64,000 nt of DNA, from NCBI GenBank assembly GCA_016716235.1, contig JADJWS010000003.1, forward strand, positions 1-64,000, given 5' to 3'. The position numbers were made by a program, and so were the translations under genes. Shown piece by piece: positions 9,649 through 17,416 of the stretch; the first letter of the stretch is position 1; each line of letters starts with the position of its first letter. The notes under the pieces are model-generated. The model saw only the letters and a program-made list of their open reading frames with translations, made no database searches and was not told the origin of the DNA. Origin of the DNA: Candidatus Defluviilinea gracilis (GTDB lineage: Bacteria > Chloroflexota > Anaerolineae > Anaerolineales > Villigracilaceae).

Positions 9649-9770
9649 GCCCAACAAAGCGTGCAGTGGATTGGCGGGAGTCGCCGCGTTCTGAAGTAGA
9701 ATTGCACAAATATCACGGTTTCGTTGGTTTTGGTCACTCCCCCGCCAACCACTAACGCAATCCGTTGGGC
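9649..9770 (+). other. attC: attC5
   Basis: The shortest site (122 bp). Cores are GCCCAAC and GTTGGGC. Arms CAGTGGATTGGCGGG and CCCGCCAACCACTAAC match attC4, but the loop between them is unrelated to the other sites. Confidence 0.9.
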
Positions 9771-9799
9771 GTTTTCTTGCAAAACAATAAGGAAAATTT

Positions 9800-10273
9800 A
9801 TGTATAGTCACGCACCATCAGAGTACACTTGTCCATATTGTTTATTTGTTCAAAGTAAAGAAAACGACCAGATTCCAATGGCGCAAACCGATATAGTGGT
9901 TCAAACTGCCGATTTAACAGCGTTCATTGCAACAAGAAAATGGATTAATAATCAAGGTCATGTGCTTATCGTCCCCAACCAACATTTTGAAAATATCTTT
10001 GATTTGCCTTCAACACTTGCAGAGCAATTTCATACTTTGACTAAAAATATTGCATTGGCGATGAAATCAGAATATCGGTGTGATGGTATTACAATTCGGC
10101 AACATAATGAACCCGCAGGAGACCAACACATTTGGCATTATCACCTGCACGTTATTCCACGCTATAACGATGATGATTTTCAGAATTCCAAAAGAGTTTC
10201 GTTTGAAGCCAACGAGCGAGCCGAATACGCTCAAAAGTTGAAAAAGTGGTTTGAAACTTCTCGAAGTTCATAG
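9800..10273 (+). CDS. HIT family protein (cassette C6)
   Basis: 157 residues. HIT proteins hydrolyse or transfer nucleotides. The histidine triad HYHLHV is at 113-118 within HIWHYHLHVIPR. CPYC at 11-14 is the Cys pair seen in many HIT proteins that bind zinc. GHVLIVPNQHFENIFDLP at 53-70 is the usual central strand-helix. Length is normal. The start follows AAGGAAAATTT and lies 30 bases after the attC5 core. It is a single-gene cassette with a T/G-rich 140-base tail. The substrate cannot be told. Confidence 0.92.
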   Translation: MYSHAPSEYTCPYCLFVQSKENDQIPMAQTDIVVQTADLTAFIATRKWINNQGHVLIVPNQHFENIFDLPSTLAEQFHTLTKNIALAMKSEYRCDGITIRQHNEPAGDQHIWHYHLHVIPRYNDDDFQNSKRVSFEANERAEYAQKLKKWFETSRSS

Positions 10274-10414
10274 ATTGCAAATGTCGAGTTGATTAAGTAA
10301 CGTTTTGGCAGGCTTTATTTTTGGTCATTTCTGAAAAACACGTTGTGTGTAAAATCTGGTCAAGTTGGCGGTGTCGTCATTTTTTAGGCGGCGAGTCTTG
10401 CACAACACAAAAAC
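10274..10414. other. T/G-rich untranslated tail of cassette C6
   Basis: No gene. The tail resembles the end of C11 (GTAAAATC followed by GTC) and ends with GAGTCTTGCACAACA at 10393-10407, a motif shared by the tails of C3, C7 and C18. Confidence 0.5.
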
Positions 10415-10543
10415 GCCCAACAAAGCGTGCACCTGACGTGTGGGAGTCTGCGCGATTTATGAGCATTTTTCTCGCTTCGAGTGTTTCCTGCTCCCAAACA
10501 TTGTCCACGCCCGCCCACACGCAGGTAACGCACACCGTTGGCA
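10415..10543 (+). other. attC: attC6
   Basis: The left core is GCCCAAC. The right core is GTTGGCA, which departs from GTTRRRY at its last two bases. Arms are CACCTGACGTGTGGG and CCCACACGCAGGTAAC. The odd right core is mirrored by the odd left core of attC7. Confidence 0.92.
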
Positions 10544-10630
10544 CGCCCCTTGCGCAACAAGGTGAAAACCGTTCAAGTAAGCAATTCGCCTTTTTAACTG
10601 TCTTATCGTTAACCCAATCAAGGAGATTTT

Positions 10631-11146
10631 ATGAGCGATAATTGTTGTTCGCAAACGTCCGCAGGAAGTATGGTTTGCGAATTGCCACAAGTGACAGTTC
10701 AGCATAAGCCATCCGCAGAAGTATTTTGTCCTGAATGTAACCAAAAAGGAAAGGTTGTTCAAGGTCAAACTGTCAAGGCACTTTTGTCAGTTTCGTTGCG
10801 TTCAATTCAAGATACAGAGTATTATTTTTGCCGCACGCAATCTTGCCCTGTTGTTTATTATTCGGCTGATGGCAAGTCCGTTTTTACAACATCGCAATTG
10901 CGTGAGCGTGTTTATCAAAAAGAGCCAAGCGCAGATGATGTATTTGTATGCTATTGCTTCAAGCATACGGTATCAGAAATTCGTAATGCTTCACCTGAAG
11001 CCCGTGTTTCGATGGTAAATGATATTAATACTGGCATCCAAGCCAATCAATGCGCCTGTGATTTACGAAACCCGCAAGGTTCCTGTTGTTTAGGAAATGT
11101 GCGTAGTTTGATAAAGAACATAGAGCAGGTATCTGTCCCATCATAA
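10631..11146 (+). CDS. CopZ-like iron-sulfur metallochaperone (cassette C7)
   Basis: 171 residues. CPEC at 33-36 with C67 and C72 forms a zinc-ribbon of the CopZ N-terminal type. CYC at 107-109 with CAC at 141-143 forms a BFD-like [2Fe-2S] site. This architecture is known in copper-chaperone CopZ proteins of the Archaeoglobus type, which bind and reduce metal. No C-terminal HMA domain is present, so it is a short form. An AAGGAG ribosome binding site precedes the start. The next cassette carries a cation transporter, which suggests a shared metal role assembled by cassette order. Confidence 0.82.
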   Translation: MSDNCCSQTSAGSMVCELPQVTVQHKPSAEVFCPECNQKGKVVQGQTVKALLSVSLRSIQDTEYYFCRTQSCPVVYYSADGKSVFTTSQLRERVYQKEPSADDVFVCYCFKHTVSEIRNASPEARVSMVNDINTGIQANQCACDLRNPQGSCCLGNVRSLIKNIEQVSVPS

Positions 11147-11190
11147 AGCACTTTCTGTTATAAGTTGTGGAGTCTTGCAAAACAAAAGCG

Positions 11191-11321
11191 TGCCAACAAA
11201 GCGTGCACTTGACGGGTGGGATTCTGCGCCATTTTCGGGCATTTTTCTACACCCAAACAGAATCCTGCTCCCAAAGTTTTATCTACGCCCGCCCACCCGC
11301 AAGTAACGCAAACCGTTAGCC
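11191..11321 (+). other. attC: attC7
   Basis: The left core TGCCAAC is non-canonical but is the exact complement of GTTGGCA at the start of cassette C7, and pairing extends to 10 bases (GTTGGCACGC). The right core is GTTAGCC. Arms are CACTTGACGGGTGGG and CCCACCCGCAAGTAAC. Confidence 0.94.
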
Positions 11322-11353
11322 GCCTGTCCTGCAAATATATATAGGAGTGAAGT

Positions 11354-12148
11354 ATGAAAAAAACGACCTTTGCAGTCCAGCAAATGGACTGTGCATCTGA
11401 AGAACAATTAGTACGTTTGAAACTTCAAGAAGTCAGCAATATATCTTCTTTGCAGTTTGACCTTCCCAATCGCCAGTTGGATGTTTTCCATACAGGCGAT
11501 TATCAATTAATTTTTGAAGCACTTAACAGTTTGCAACTCGACACAACTCTGATTGAAAGTGGCGCAACAGATGAGTTTGTACCAACTGGCAAGGATAATT
11601 TAGAGCGGAAATTGCTTTGGCAGGTTCTGTCTATTAACTTTTTCTTTTTTGCCCTTGAAATATTAATGGGTTTCATCTCCAATTCAATGGGGCTTGTTGC
11701 CGATAGTTTAGATATGCTGGCAGACAGCCTTGTTTATGGGCTTGCACTTTTTGCGATTGGCGGAACAATTGCCAAGAAAAAGAATATCGCCAAAGCAAGT
11801 GGGTATTTCCAAATAGTTTTGGCTATTTTTGGTATTACCGAAGTAATCAGACGTTTTCTTGGGTTTGGTGATGTTCCCACATTTCAAATGATGATTGTTA
11901 TTTCATTGCTTGCTTTGATTGGAAACGCAACCAGTTTGTTTTTGCTTCAAAAAAGTAAAAACACAGAAGCCCACATGCAAGCCAGCATGATTTTCACCTC
12001 CAATGATGTGATAATCAACATCGGGGTTATTCTCGCTGGTATACTGGTTTTTGTAACAAACTCCAAAATTCCTGATTTGGTTGTCGGAGCAATCGTATTT
12101 ATTATTGTGGCACGTGGCGCATATCGTATATTGCAAATTGCAAAGTAG
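11354..12148 (+). CDS. Cation diffusion facilitator-type transporter with HMA-like N-terminus (cassette C8)
   Basis: 264 residues. Residues 1-75 resemble a heavy-metal-associated domain but have MDCASEE where MxCxxC is usual, so only one Cys (C13) remains. Residues 90-262 hold about six membrane helices with GLVADSLDMLADSL, the metal-site helix of CDF exporters, and a second helix with MIFTSNDVIINIGVI. CDF proteins export divalent cations by proton antiport. No long C-terminal cytoplasmic domain is seen. An AGGAGTG ribosome binding site precedes the start. It lies after the CopZ-like cassette. The metal specificity is unknown. Confidence 0.85.
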   Translation: MKKTTFAVQQMDCASEEQLVRLKLQEVSNISSLQFDLPNRQLDVFHTGDYQLIFEALNSLQLDTTLIESGATDEFVPTGKDNLERKLLWQVLSINFFFFALEILMGFISNSMGLVADSLDMLADSLVYGLALFAIGGTIAKKKNIAKASGYFQIVLAIFGITEVIRRFLGFGDVPTFQMMIVISLLALIGNATSLFLLQKSKNTEAHMQASMIFTSNDVIINIGVILAGILVFVTNSKIPDLVVGAIVFIIVARGAYRILQIAK

Positions 12149-12166
12149 TCTATTAACAAAAACGGC

Positions 12167-12295
12167 GGCTAACAAAGCGTGCAGTGGACAAGTGGGATTC
12201 GTCGCCGTTTTCAAGCATTTTTCTGGCTTCGGATTTTTCCTGCTCCCAAACATTATCTCAGCCCGCCCACTTGCCACTAACGCGAGCCGTTAGGC
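12167..12295 (+). other. attC: attC8
   Basis: Cores are GGCTAAC and GTTAGGC. Arms CAGTGGACAAGTGGG and CCCACTTGCCACTAAC form another covarying stem. GGC plus the left core complements GTTAGCCGCC, the first 10 bases of cassette C8. Confidence 0.95.
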
Positions 12296-12357
12296 GCTGA
12301 CTTGCAAGTCATTGATAAAATTTAACAAGAGTTATTTCCAAAAGCAAAGGAGCAGGT

Positions 12358-12804
12358 ATGATTGACCCAACAGGTTTACCAATTCTCTTAAAAACTTTAG
12401 ATTTTTTGTTTGGAGAGGCTCAAAAAATCCTGCAAGAACGCAGAGAACGTCGCGCCTCAAAAAATATTAATGTTCAAGACAGCAATAAAGATAGTCATCA
12501 AGCCTCAAATAATAGAAGTTCAGAATCTATCGGGTCGATTAATGAGGCAATGTCTACTCAGATTTCCGAAAATATCCTCAAGAATGAAATTTCAGAACTT
12601 GAACATTTGTTGAAACTAAAGGACACATACAGCAAGAGATATCAACTTGCTAAAGAGAAAATCTCGATTTATGGAACACTTGACACACCCTACAAAGTGC
12701 TGCATGAACTTGAAGAAGCAGAAGAAGGCATCGAAGATGTTGTCACGAAATTAAAATCTACGTTGGCAAAAATTTACAACAAGGAAATAGTTGTCAATAA
12801 TTAA
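12358..12804 (+). CDS. Unrecognised coiled-coil protein, first of three (cassette C9)
   Basis: 148 residues. It has a hydrophobic start (PTGLPILLKTLDFLFG), a basic helix (ILQERRERRASK), a polar Ser/Asn-rich linker (45-75) and a long amphipathic C-terminal helix pair. The block ISIYGTLDTPYKVLHELEEAEEGIEDV at 102-128 is echoed by ISGYGSLESPISLLTEFEEVKKSIKSV in the third gene, so the first and third proteins share a C-terminal domain. An AAGGAGCAGGT ribosome binding site precedes the start. I do not recognise the family. Confidence 0.75.
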   Translation: MIDPTGLPILLKTLDFLFGEAQKILQERRERRASKNINVQDSNKDSHQASNNRSSESIGSINEAMSTQISENILKNEISELEHLLKLKDTYSKRYQLAKEKISIYGTLDTPYKVLHELEEAEEGIEDVVTKLKSTLAKIYNKEIVVNN

Positions 12805-12830
12805 ATCTTTATATACAAGGAGAATGAAAC

Positions 12831-13310
12831 ATGGCAATAGACTTAGATTTTCGAGTAAATATCGACAATTCATTTTCAATTCAAGCACTATGGCAAAGCA
12901 TTTTCTCAGACGATCAAAGATTAATTAATTTTGCAGTTGCTAAAAAGGATGGCGTGTTGTTTGAATCTGGTTTTCAGGAGCGATGGAAAACAATTGACGT
13001 GCAATTGCAATATTTTGTTTGGTTAACATTGACAGCCAAAGAGCAAAGAAAATTCATACTGGCATTAAATGCCGATCAGCAAAGGCAAATACTACTAGAC
13101 ATATCTACCGCCGAGCGAGAAGAATTATTTAATGTAATGAGACCTCAAGGCGTGTTAAAACTAATAAGTACAATGACAACTTCTGAGCAGGCTAAAATAT
13201 TATTAAGTCTTTCAGAAACGCTTAGAATTAATCTGCTTAACTTCCTTTCTGAAAGCGACAGACAAGACATCCTTGAATCGGGAAAGCAAAATAAATCTTT
13301 AGGGGAATAA
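12831..13310 (+). CDS. Unrecognised helical protein, second of three (cassette C9)
   Basis: 159 residues, soluble and helix-rich. It holds three related heptad-like stretches ending in Leu-rich helices (TAKEQRKFILALNADQQRQILLDIS, TAEREELFNVMRPQGVLKLISTM, TSEQAKILLSLSETLRINLLNFLS), each opening with T-x-E(-R/Q), so it may be an internal repeat. ACAAGGAGAATGAAAC precedes the start. It lies 26 bases after the first gene and 2 bases before the third, so it is one operon. No family recognised. Confidence 0.75.
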   Translation: MAIDLDFRVNIDNSFSIQALWQSIFSDDQRLINFAVAKKDGVLFESGFQERWKTIDVQLQYFVWLTLTAKEQRKFILALNADQQRQILLDISTAEREELFNVMRPQGVLKLISTMTTSEQAKILLSLSETLRINLLNFLSESDRQDILESGKQNKSLGE

Positions 13311-13312
13311 AA

Positions 13313-13873
13313 ATGCAAACTATTCAATGGTTTTTTCAAAAAATCAACCTTCCAAGCCTTGAAGAAATTAAGAATGGAATTTTCGAATTAGGAAAGAAAG
13401 TCGTTTCAGCCGTAAAATGGCTTCTCTATGGAACTCAGGAGAAAGACGAAAGTGGCTCTGCGAAGGCGAATGAAGGAAGCAAAAGCCATCCTTCTCCAAT
13501 TACACAACAACCAACATCCCTGCCAGAAGAATTCAAAGGTATTGAAATCAAAGATCAGATTGAAGAACTCGAAATCAGGGAGGCACTCTCTCAACTTGCA
13601 AGAGATGGGAAAGAGTTGGAAGAAATACAAACAGAAGAAGAGCACCACAGAAATTTATTGTGCAAATACAGAACCAATAGACGTATTATTGAAGAAAAAA
13701 TAAGTGGTTACGGGTCATTAGAATCACCCATCAGTTTACTAACTGAATTTGAAGAAGTTAAAAAGTCAATAAAAAGCGTGGAGCAACGAATTGATACAAT
13801 AACAGAAAGAAGGGCTTTATTGATGGAAAACATCAATCAAGCAAAGGAAAAAGCAAAAAGATATTCAAAGTAA
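13313..13873 (+). CDS. Unrecognised coiled-coil protein, third of three (cassette C9)
   Basis: 186 residues. It has an amphipathic N-terminal region (1-42), a Ser/Gly/Lys/Pro-rich linker (45-75) and a long charged coiled coil (80-186). Its C-terminal half is related to the first gene of the cassette (YGSLESP against YGTLDTP). The overall layout of hydrophobic head, linker and coil matches the first gene, so the outer genes are diverged paralogues around a different middle gene. GGGGAATAAAA precedes the start. Function unknown. Confidence 0.75.
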   Translation: MQTIQWFFQKINLPSLEEIKNGIFELGKKVVSAVKWLLYGTQEKDESGSAKANEGSKSHPSPITQQPTSLPEEFKGIEIKDQIEELEIREALSQLARDGKELEEIQTEEEHHRNLLCKYRTNRRIIEEKISGYGSLESPISLLTEFEEVKKSIKSVEQRIDTITERRALLMENINQAKEKAKRYSK

Positions 13874-13891
13874 ATAGTGAAATCAAAAAGC

Positions 13892-14020
13892 GCCTAACAA
13901 AGCGTGCACCTGACGTGTGGGAGTCTGCGGCATTTTCGAGCATTTTTCTGGCTTCGAGTTTTTCCTGCTCCCAAGCATTGTCCACGCCCGCCCACACGCA
14001 GGTAACGCAAACCGTTGGGC
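13892..14020 (+). other. attC: attC9
   Basis: Cores are GCCTAAC and GTTGGGC. Arms are CACCTGACGTGTGGG and CCCACACGCAGGTAAC. AGC plus the left core complements GTTAGGCGCT at the start of C9. Confidence 0.95.
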
Positions 14021-14050
14021 AGTTCCCTGCAAAGGATAAATAGTATCAAT

Positions 14051-14704
14051 ATGCAAAAAAAGATTCTTGGATTGAGTTTATCGCTGGCTGTCCCCGTAAT
14101 TTTCACATTGTTCATCAATCCAGTGTTCATTAAACTTAATATCAATGAACCAGTTTCTACCTTGATAGGGTTTGGTGTATTTTGGGGCTTGGCTTTTGTG
14201 ATGCTATTTTTTACACAAACCGTCGAGAATCAACCACTGGCAACTATTGGCTGGAAATCCCTATCTTGGAAATCAGGGCTAATAGCAGTTGGATTGGGTG
14301 TTTTGTTATCACTATTAGTCCCTGTTCTCACGTTATTAATTAGCAAAGTTTTTCCGCCGTCAAATTCAGGAACAGTAGCACAAGTCGCATCTAATTATTC
14401 TTGGTGGATATTACTCTTAAGCGTGTTGACAGCAGGTATAACGGAAGAGATTTTGTTTCGTGGTTATCCACTAGAACGATTACAGAAAATTACAGGGAAT
14501 AAATGGATTAGCGGGTTGATTAGCCTGGTATTTTTTGTGGCTGTTCATGCCACAGGATGGAATCTCGCTCACATTGTTGGCGTGGTGGTTCCATTAGGTA
14601 TTATCCTTACTGGTTTATACTTTTGGCAAAGAAATTTGTTATTCGTGATGATTGTTCATGTGGTTATAGATTTGCCGTTAGTTTTTATAGCATTGTTATC
14701 ATAA
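14051..14704 (+). CDS. CPBP family intramembrane protease (cassette C10)
   Basis: 217 residues with six to seven membrane helices. EEILFRG at 132-138 is the EExxxR motif of the CAAX-protease/bacteriocin-processing (CPBP) family; H166 (FVAVHATGW) and H203 (IVHVVIDL) are the other expected active-site residues. Family members are glutamic intramembrane endopeptidases, some giving bacteriocin immunity. I chose ATG 14051 because the earlier start at 14015 lies in the attC9 core. It is alone in its cassette. The substrate is unknown; the RiPP cassette C17 in the same array makes an immunity or processing role conceivable but unproven. Confidence 0.88.
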   Translation: MQKKILGLSLSLAVPVIFTLFINPVFIKLNINEPVSTLIGFGVFWGLAFVMLFFTQTVENQPLATIGWKSLSWKSGLIAVGLGVLLSLLVPVLTLLISKVFPPSNSGTVAQVASNYSWWILLLSVLTAGITEEILFRGYPLERLQKITGNKWISGLISLVFFVAVHATGWNLAHIVGVVVPLGIILTGLYFWQRNLLFVMIVHVVIDLPLVFIALLS

Positions 14705-14709
14705 AAACT

Positions 14710-14837
14710 GCCCAACAAAGCGTGCACTTGACGCTGGGGACTCTGCGCGTTTTTCGGCAGTTTCTCTACCTCAGCCGTTTTCCGTTTGGACGGCGTTCCG
14801 CCGCCCGCCCCAGCGCAAGTAACGCTCACCGTTAGGT
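14710..14837 (+). other. attC: attC10
   Basis: Cores are GCCCAAC and GTTAGGT. Arms are CACTTGACGCTGGGG and CCCCAGCGCAAGTAAC. ACT plus the left core complements GTTGGGCAGT of C10. The loop differs, with a GGACGGCGTTCCGCC insert shared with attC12. Confidence 0.94.
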
Positions 14838-15470
14838 GTCTGCTTCGTTAAATCTTTCAGGCGCTTTGCAAAAATAAGTTGTGTTTCAAATTGGCGTTTT
14901 GAGTCTTGCAAATCAGGATTTTGGTTTTTAGCAAAGTTTCTTGTTCAATAAAATCGGGCATTTTTAGCAGTGGCGGTTTCCAAAATTTTATTGGCTTTAA
15001 ATTAGCTCATGGTTTTGGTTCAAAAAGTTTCGTGTTAAATTTACTCAGGTTTCTGAAATCGGCTTCAAGATTTTCAGTTAAAGTTTTGGCAAGCAAGAGG
15101 TTTCATTTTGTGGTTGTCGAGCTTGTCGAGACACAAAGTCCGTTTTTCATGGCTTGCGCTCTTTTTGGTAAAGTCAGGTTTCTAAAATCGGCTACATTTT
15201 TTTAGAAAAAGTTTTGGCAAGTTTGGGTTAGGCTTTTTTGTCAGGTTTATTTTTTCTGGCAAGTAATTTCTTTGTAAAGTCAGTTTTTGGCAAAGGTTTC
15301 AGTGGTTGTTGAGCTTGTCGAAACACAAGTTCTAAACTTTGGCGTTTTGGTAAATCAGTTTCGTTTTCGCTGGCAAAGTCGGGCTTGTAAAAAATTGTGG
15401 TACGTGTAAAATCAAGTCATAAAAGGCGTGGTTCTGTTTTCAGGCAAAAGGTCTTGCGCAACCCGCAGTC
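14838..15470. other. Cassette C11, T/G-rich, no convincing gene
   Basis: 633 bases with the same T/G bias as C5. Loose repeats are TTTGGCAAG, TTTCTAAAATCGGC, and two copies of a GTTGTxGAGCTTGTCGAxACAC element (near 15114 and 15306). One GAGTCTTGCA is at 14901 and a variant GGTCTTGCGCAAC is near the end (15450). The only plus-strand frame (14906-15205, 99 residues) is Phe/Ser/Lys-rich, has no ribosome binding site and no family resemblance. Probably non-coding or a degenerated unit. Confidence 0.6.
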
Positions 15471-15599
15471 ACCTAACAAAGCGTGCAGCGGATTTTTGGG
15501 AGTCTGCGGCTTCGAGAAGCATTTTTCTCGCTTCAAGTTTTTTCTGCTCTCAGGCATTTTCCCAGCCCGCCCAAAATCCGCTAACGCAAACCGTTGGGC
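15471..15599 (+). other. attC: attC11
   Basis: The left core ACCTAAC exactly complements GTTAGGT at the start of C11; the right core is GTTGGGC. Arms are CAGCGGATTTTTGGG and CCCAAAATCCGCTAAC, the first of six sites with this stem. Confidence 0.95.
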
Positions 15600-15616
15600 T
15601 GTTCCTTTGAAAAATT

Positions 15617-16090
15617 ATGACTAATGAAAATAGTGTTTCTCTAATTCATGAAACTGTAAGAAACTTGCTTTCTGTACAGCAAAGCCAAAAAACATCACTT
15701 GAAAATAAAGCAAGTATGTTAATGGCTTTTGCTGGCGGAATGTTTGCTTTACTCATGGGAGCAAGAGAAACTATTATCCTTATCCCCGTTAGTGGTCAAA
15801 TTCTTGTGCTTATTGGTATAGTGCTATTTGCAATCTCGGTTATTTGCTCAACTATTGTATCTTGGGTAAGAAGTTATCGAATTGACCCAAATCCAGAAGT
15901 TTTAGCGCACGAATATCTAAATCAATCACCCGATGAAACAAAATTGCAAATGATTTCAAATATGATTGGGTCTTGGAAAGAGAATTCCGTCATAATAGAA
16001 CGAAATGCTATCATATTACGGCTGGCATTTGTGTCACAATCATTAGCGTTCACTTCGTTAGGCGTCGCCTTGTTTATATCGCTATTTTAG
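15617..16090 (+). CDS. Membrane protein, SLATT/Pycsar-effector-like layout (cassette C12)
   Basis: 157 residues. The soluble N-terminus (1-30) leads to SLENKASMLMAFAGGMFALLMG and a second helix (VLIGIVLFAISVICSTIVSW), a cytoplasmic stretch (70-130) and a last helix (SLAFTSLGVALFISLF). Two helices, a soluble loop and a C-terminal helix is the layout of small membrane effectors of nucleotide-signalling defence systems and of other unrelated families. The match is to layout only. It is followed after 11 bases by a zinc-ribbon protein. The start is 17 bases after the attC11 core with little room for a ribosome binding site. Confidence 0.7.
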   Translation: MTNENSVSLIHETVRNLLSVQQSQKTSLENKASMLMAFAGGMFALLMGARETIILIPVSGQILVLIGIVLFAISVICSTIVSWVRSYRIDPNPEVLAHEYLNQSPDETKLQMISNMIGSWKENSVIIERNAIILRLAFVSQSLAFTSLGVALFISLF

Positions 16091-16101
16091 GAGCGGAGAC
16101 A

Positions 16102-16506
16102 ATGAGCAAATCTAAAAAAGATAAACCTTTATCACTCCCTCCAGAAAACCCAAACCTCAAACTCAAAGGTTCTTCAAGAACACCTACGCATTTTGACCAG
16201 CGGGGGCAGAAAGTAAGCGACCAATATAACGCAACCAATATTGAAATTCATGGTAATGTCGCAGGTAGTACTATAATAATTGGCAATGAAAATGAAGTTG
16301 CGCTTGATAAAATTATCATTTGCCCAAAATGTAAACACGAAAATTCTAAAACCGCAAAATCTTGTGTTAAATGTAGCACTTTACTAATATTTACTTGTCC
16401 AATATGCAAAGCCGAAACACCTATGAGTTCAAAGTTTTGCTCTGGTTGCGGGCAAGAAATTTCCTTGCTAATTGAACAGAGCAAGAAAAAAGACGATGAA
16501 AAATGA
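16102..16506 (+). CDS. Zinc-ribbon protein with Asn/Gly beta linker (cassette C12)
   Basis: 134 residues from ATG 16102, after AGGAGCGGAGAC. The N-terminal part is polar. Residues 48-65 read QYNATNIEIHGNVAGSTI, the kind of N/G/I-rich strand repeat often found as an adaptor segment beside STAND and other conflict-system proteins. The C-terminal half has two zinc ribbons: CPKC, CVKC, CPIC and CSGC. A longer frame from 15973 overlaps the membrane gene and lacks a ribosome binding site. Coupling to the membrane protein suggests sensor and effector roles, which is a guess. Confidence 0.72.
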   Translation: MSKSKKDKPLSLPPENPNLKLKGSSRTPTHFDQRGQKVSDQYNATNIEIHGNVAGSTIIIGNENEVALDKIIICPKCKHENSKTAKSCVKCSTLLIFTCPICKAETPMSSKFCSGCGQEISLLIEQSKKKDDEK

Positions 16507-16530
16507 GTAAGTTCTTGTACGCATAAAACA

Positions 16531-16657
16531 GCCCAACAAAGCGTGCACCCGACGCTGGGGATTCTGGCGCGATTCCAAGCATTTTTCTACGCCTCAGCAT
16601 TTTCCCAGTCGGACGGCGTCCCGCCGCCCGCCCCAGCGCGGGTAACGCAAACCGTTA
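16531..16657 (+). other. attC: attC12
   Basis: Cores are GCCCAAC and GTTAGCC. Arms are CACCCGACGCTGGGG and CCCCAGCGCGGGTAAC. ACA plus the left core complements GTTGGGCTGT of C12. Confidence 0.95.
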
Positions 16658-16721
16658 GCCCGCTTCGCGCAAAAGATTATCACGTTATAAAATCTGCAAT
16701 AAATAAGGAGATGGAAAATAT

Positions 16722-17252
16722 ATGGAAGTTTCTTCAATCATTGCAGGCATCGGTGGTGTTGCCTTGTTAGCAGGAATTTTTGGAGGTGGTATTGATGTTG
16801 AAAAATTCAAAATACCTGCTATCTCAACGCAAATTAGAATATTATCTGTAATTGTCGGAATTGTTTTACTTATTATCGCAATAGTGCTTTCAAACCCTAA
16901 TGTTGGCGCAGGTTGGATAATTGGGGGTTCTCCAGTTGAAGTTGAATCTCGTGAAGCAACTGTCACACGACATGAAGTAAACAATTGGAATTTTGGTGAA
17001 ACAACAACTGAAATTTCTGGTAAATGCGCTGAAGATGTTCACAATCGCCCAATTCCATTTATTTCTTATGAAGCAGGCGATGAAATTCCAAAAGGCTATT
17101 TGATATTAACTGATTTATCGGCTGGCGGAAAATATCACTGGTCTCAATTTCCTGTAGAAGCAGTATGTATTGATTTTAGTACTGGATTATTTGAGACAAC
17201 TGATTCTTTTATTGCACCAAATGGTGGCTCTTATTGGAAAATTATTCCTTGA
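16722..17252 (+). CDS. Unrecognised membrane-anchored protein (cassette C13)
   Basis: 176 residues. Two N-terminal helices (SSIIAGIGGVALLAGIFGGG and ILSVIVGIVLLIIAIVL) precede a polar C-terminal domain of about 110 residues with two Cys (KCAEDV, AVCIDF), probably outside the membrane. AAGGAG lies 13 bases before ATG 16722; an ATG right after the ribosome binding site (16710) is too close. Single-gene cassette, family not recognised. Confidence 0.75.
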   Translation: MEVSSIIAGIGGVALLAGIFGGGIDVEKFKIPAISTQIRILSVIVGIVLLIIAIVLSNPNVGAGWIIGGSPVEVESREATVTRHEVNNWNFGETTTEISGKCAEDVHNRPIPFISYEAGDEIPKGYLILTDLSAGGKYHWSQFPVEAVCIDFSTGLFETTDSFIAPNGGSYWKIIP

Positions 17253-17264
17253 TAGACAAAAGCG

Positions 17265-17393
17265 GGCTAACAAAGCGTGCAGCGGATTTTTGGGAGTCTG
17301 CGGCTTCGAGAAGCATTTTTCTCGCTTCAAGTTTTTTCTGCTCTCAATCATTTTCCCAGCCCGCCCAAAATCCGCTAACGCACACCGTTGGGC
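17265..17393 (+). other. attC: attC13
   Basis: Cores are GGCTAAC and GTTGGGC. Arms are CAGCGGATTTTTGGG and CCCAAAATCCGCTAAC. AAGCG plus the left core complements the 12 bases GTTAGCCCGCTT of C13. Confidence 0.95.
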
Positions 17394-17416
17394 TGTTCCT
17401 TGCACAAAAGGTATGA

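Noticed and set aside
15973..16506. Longer start for the zinc-ribbon protein of C12
   Set aside because: The extension overlaps the membrane gene in another frame; ATG 16102 has a good ribosome binding site.
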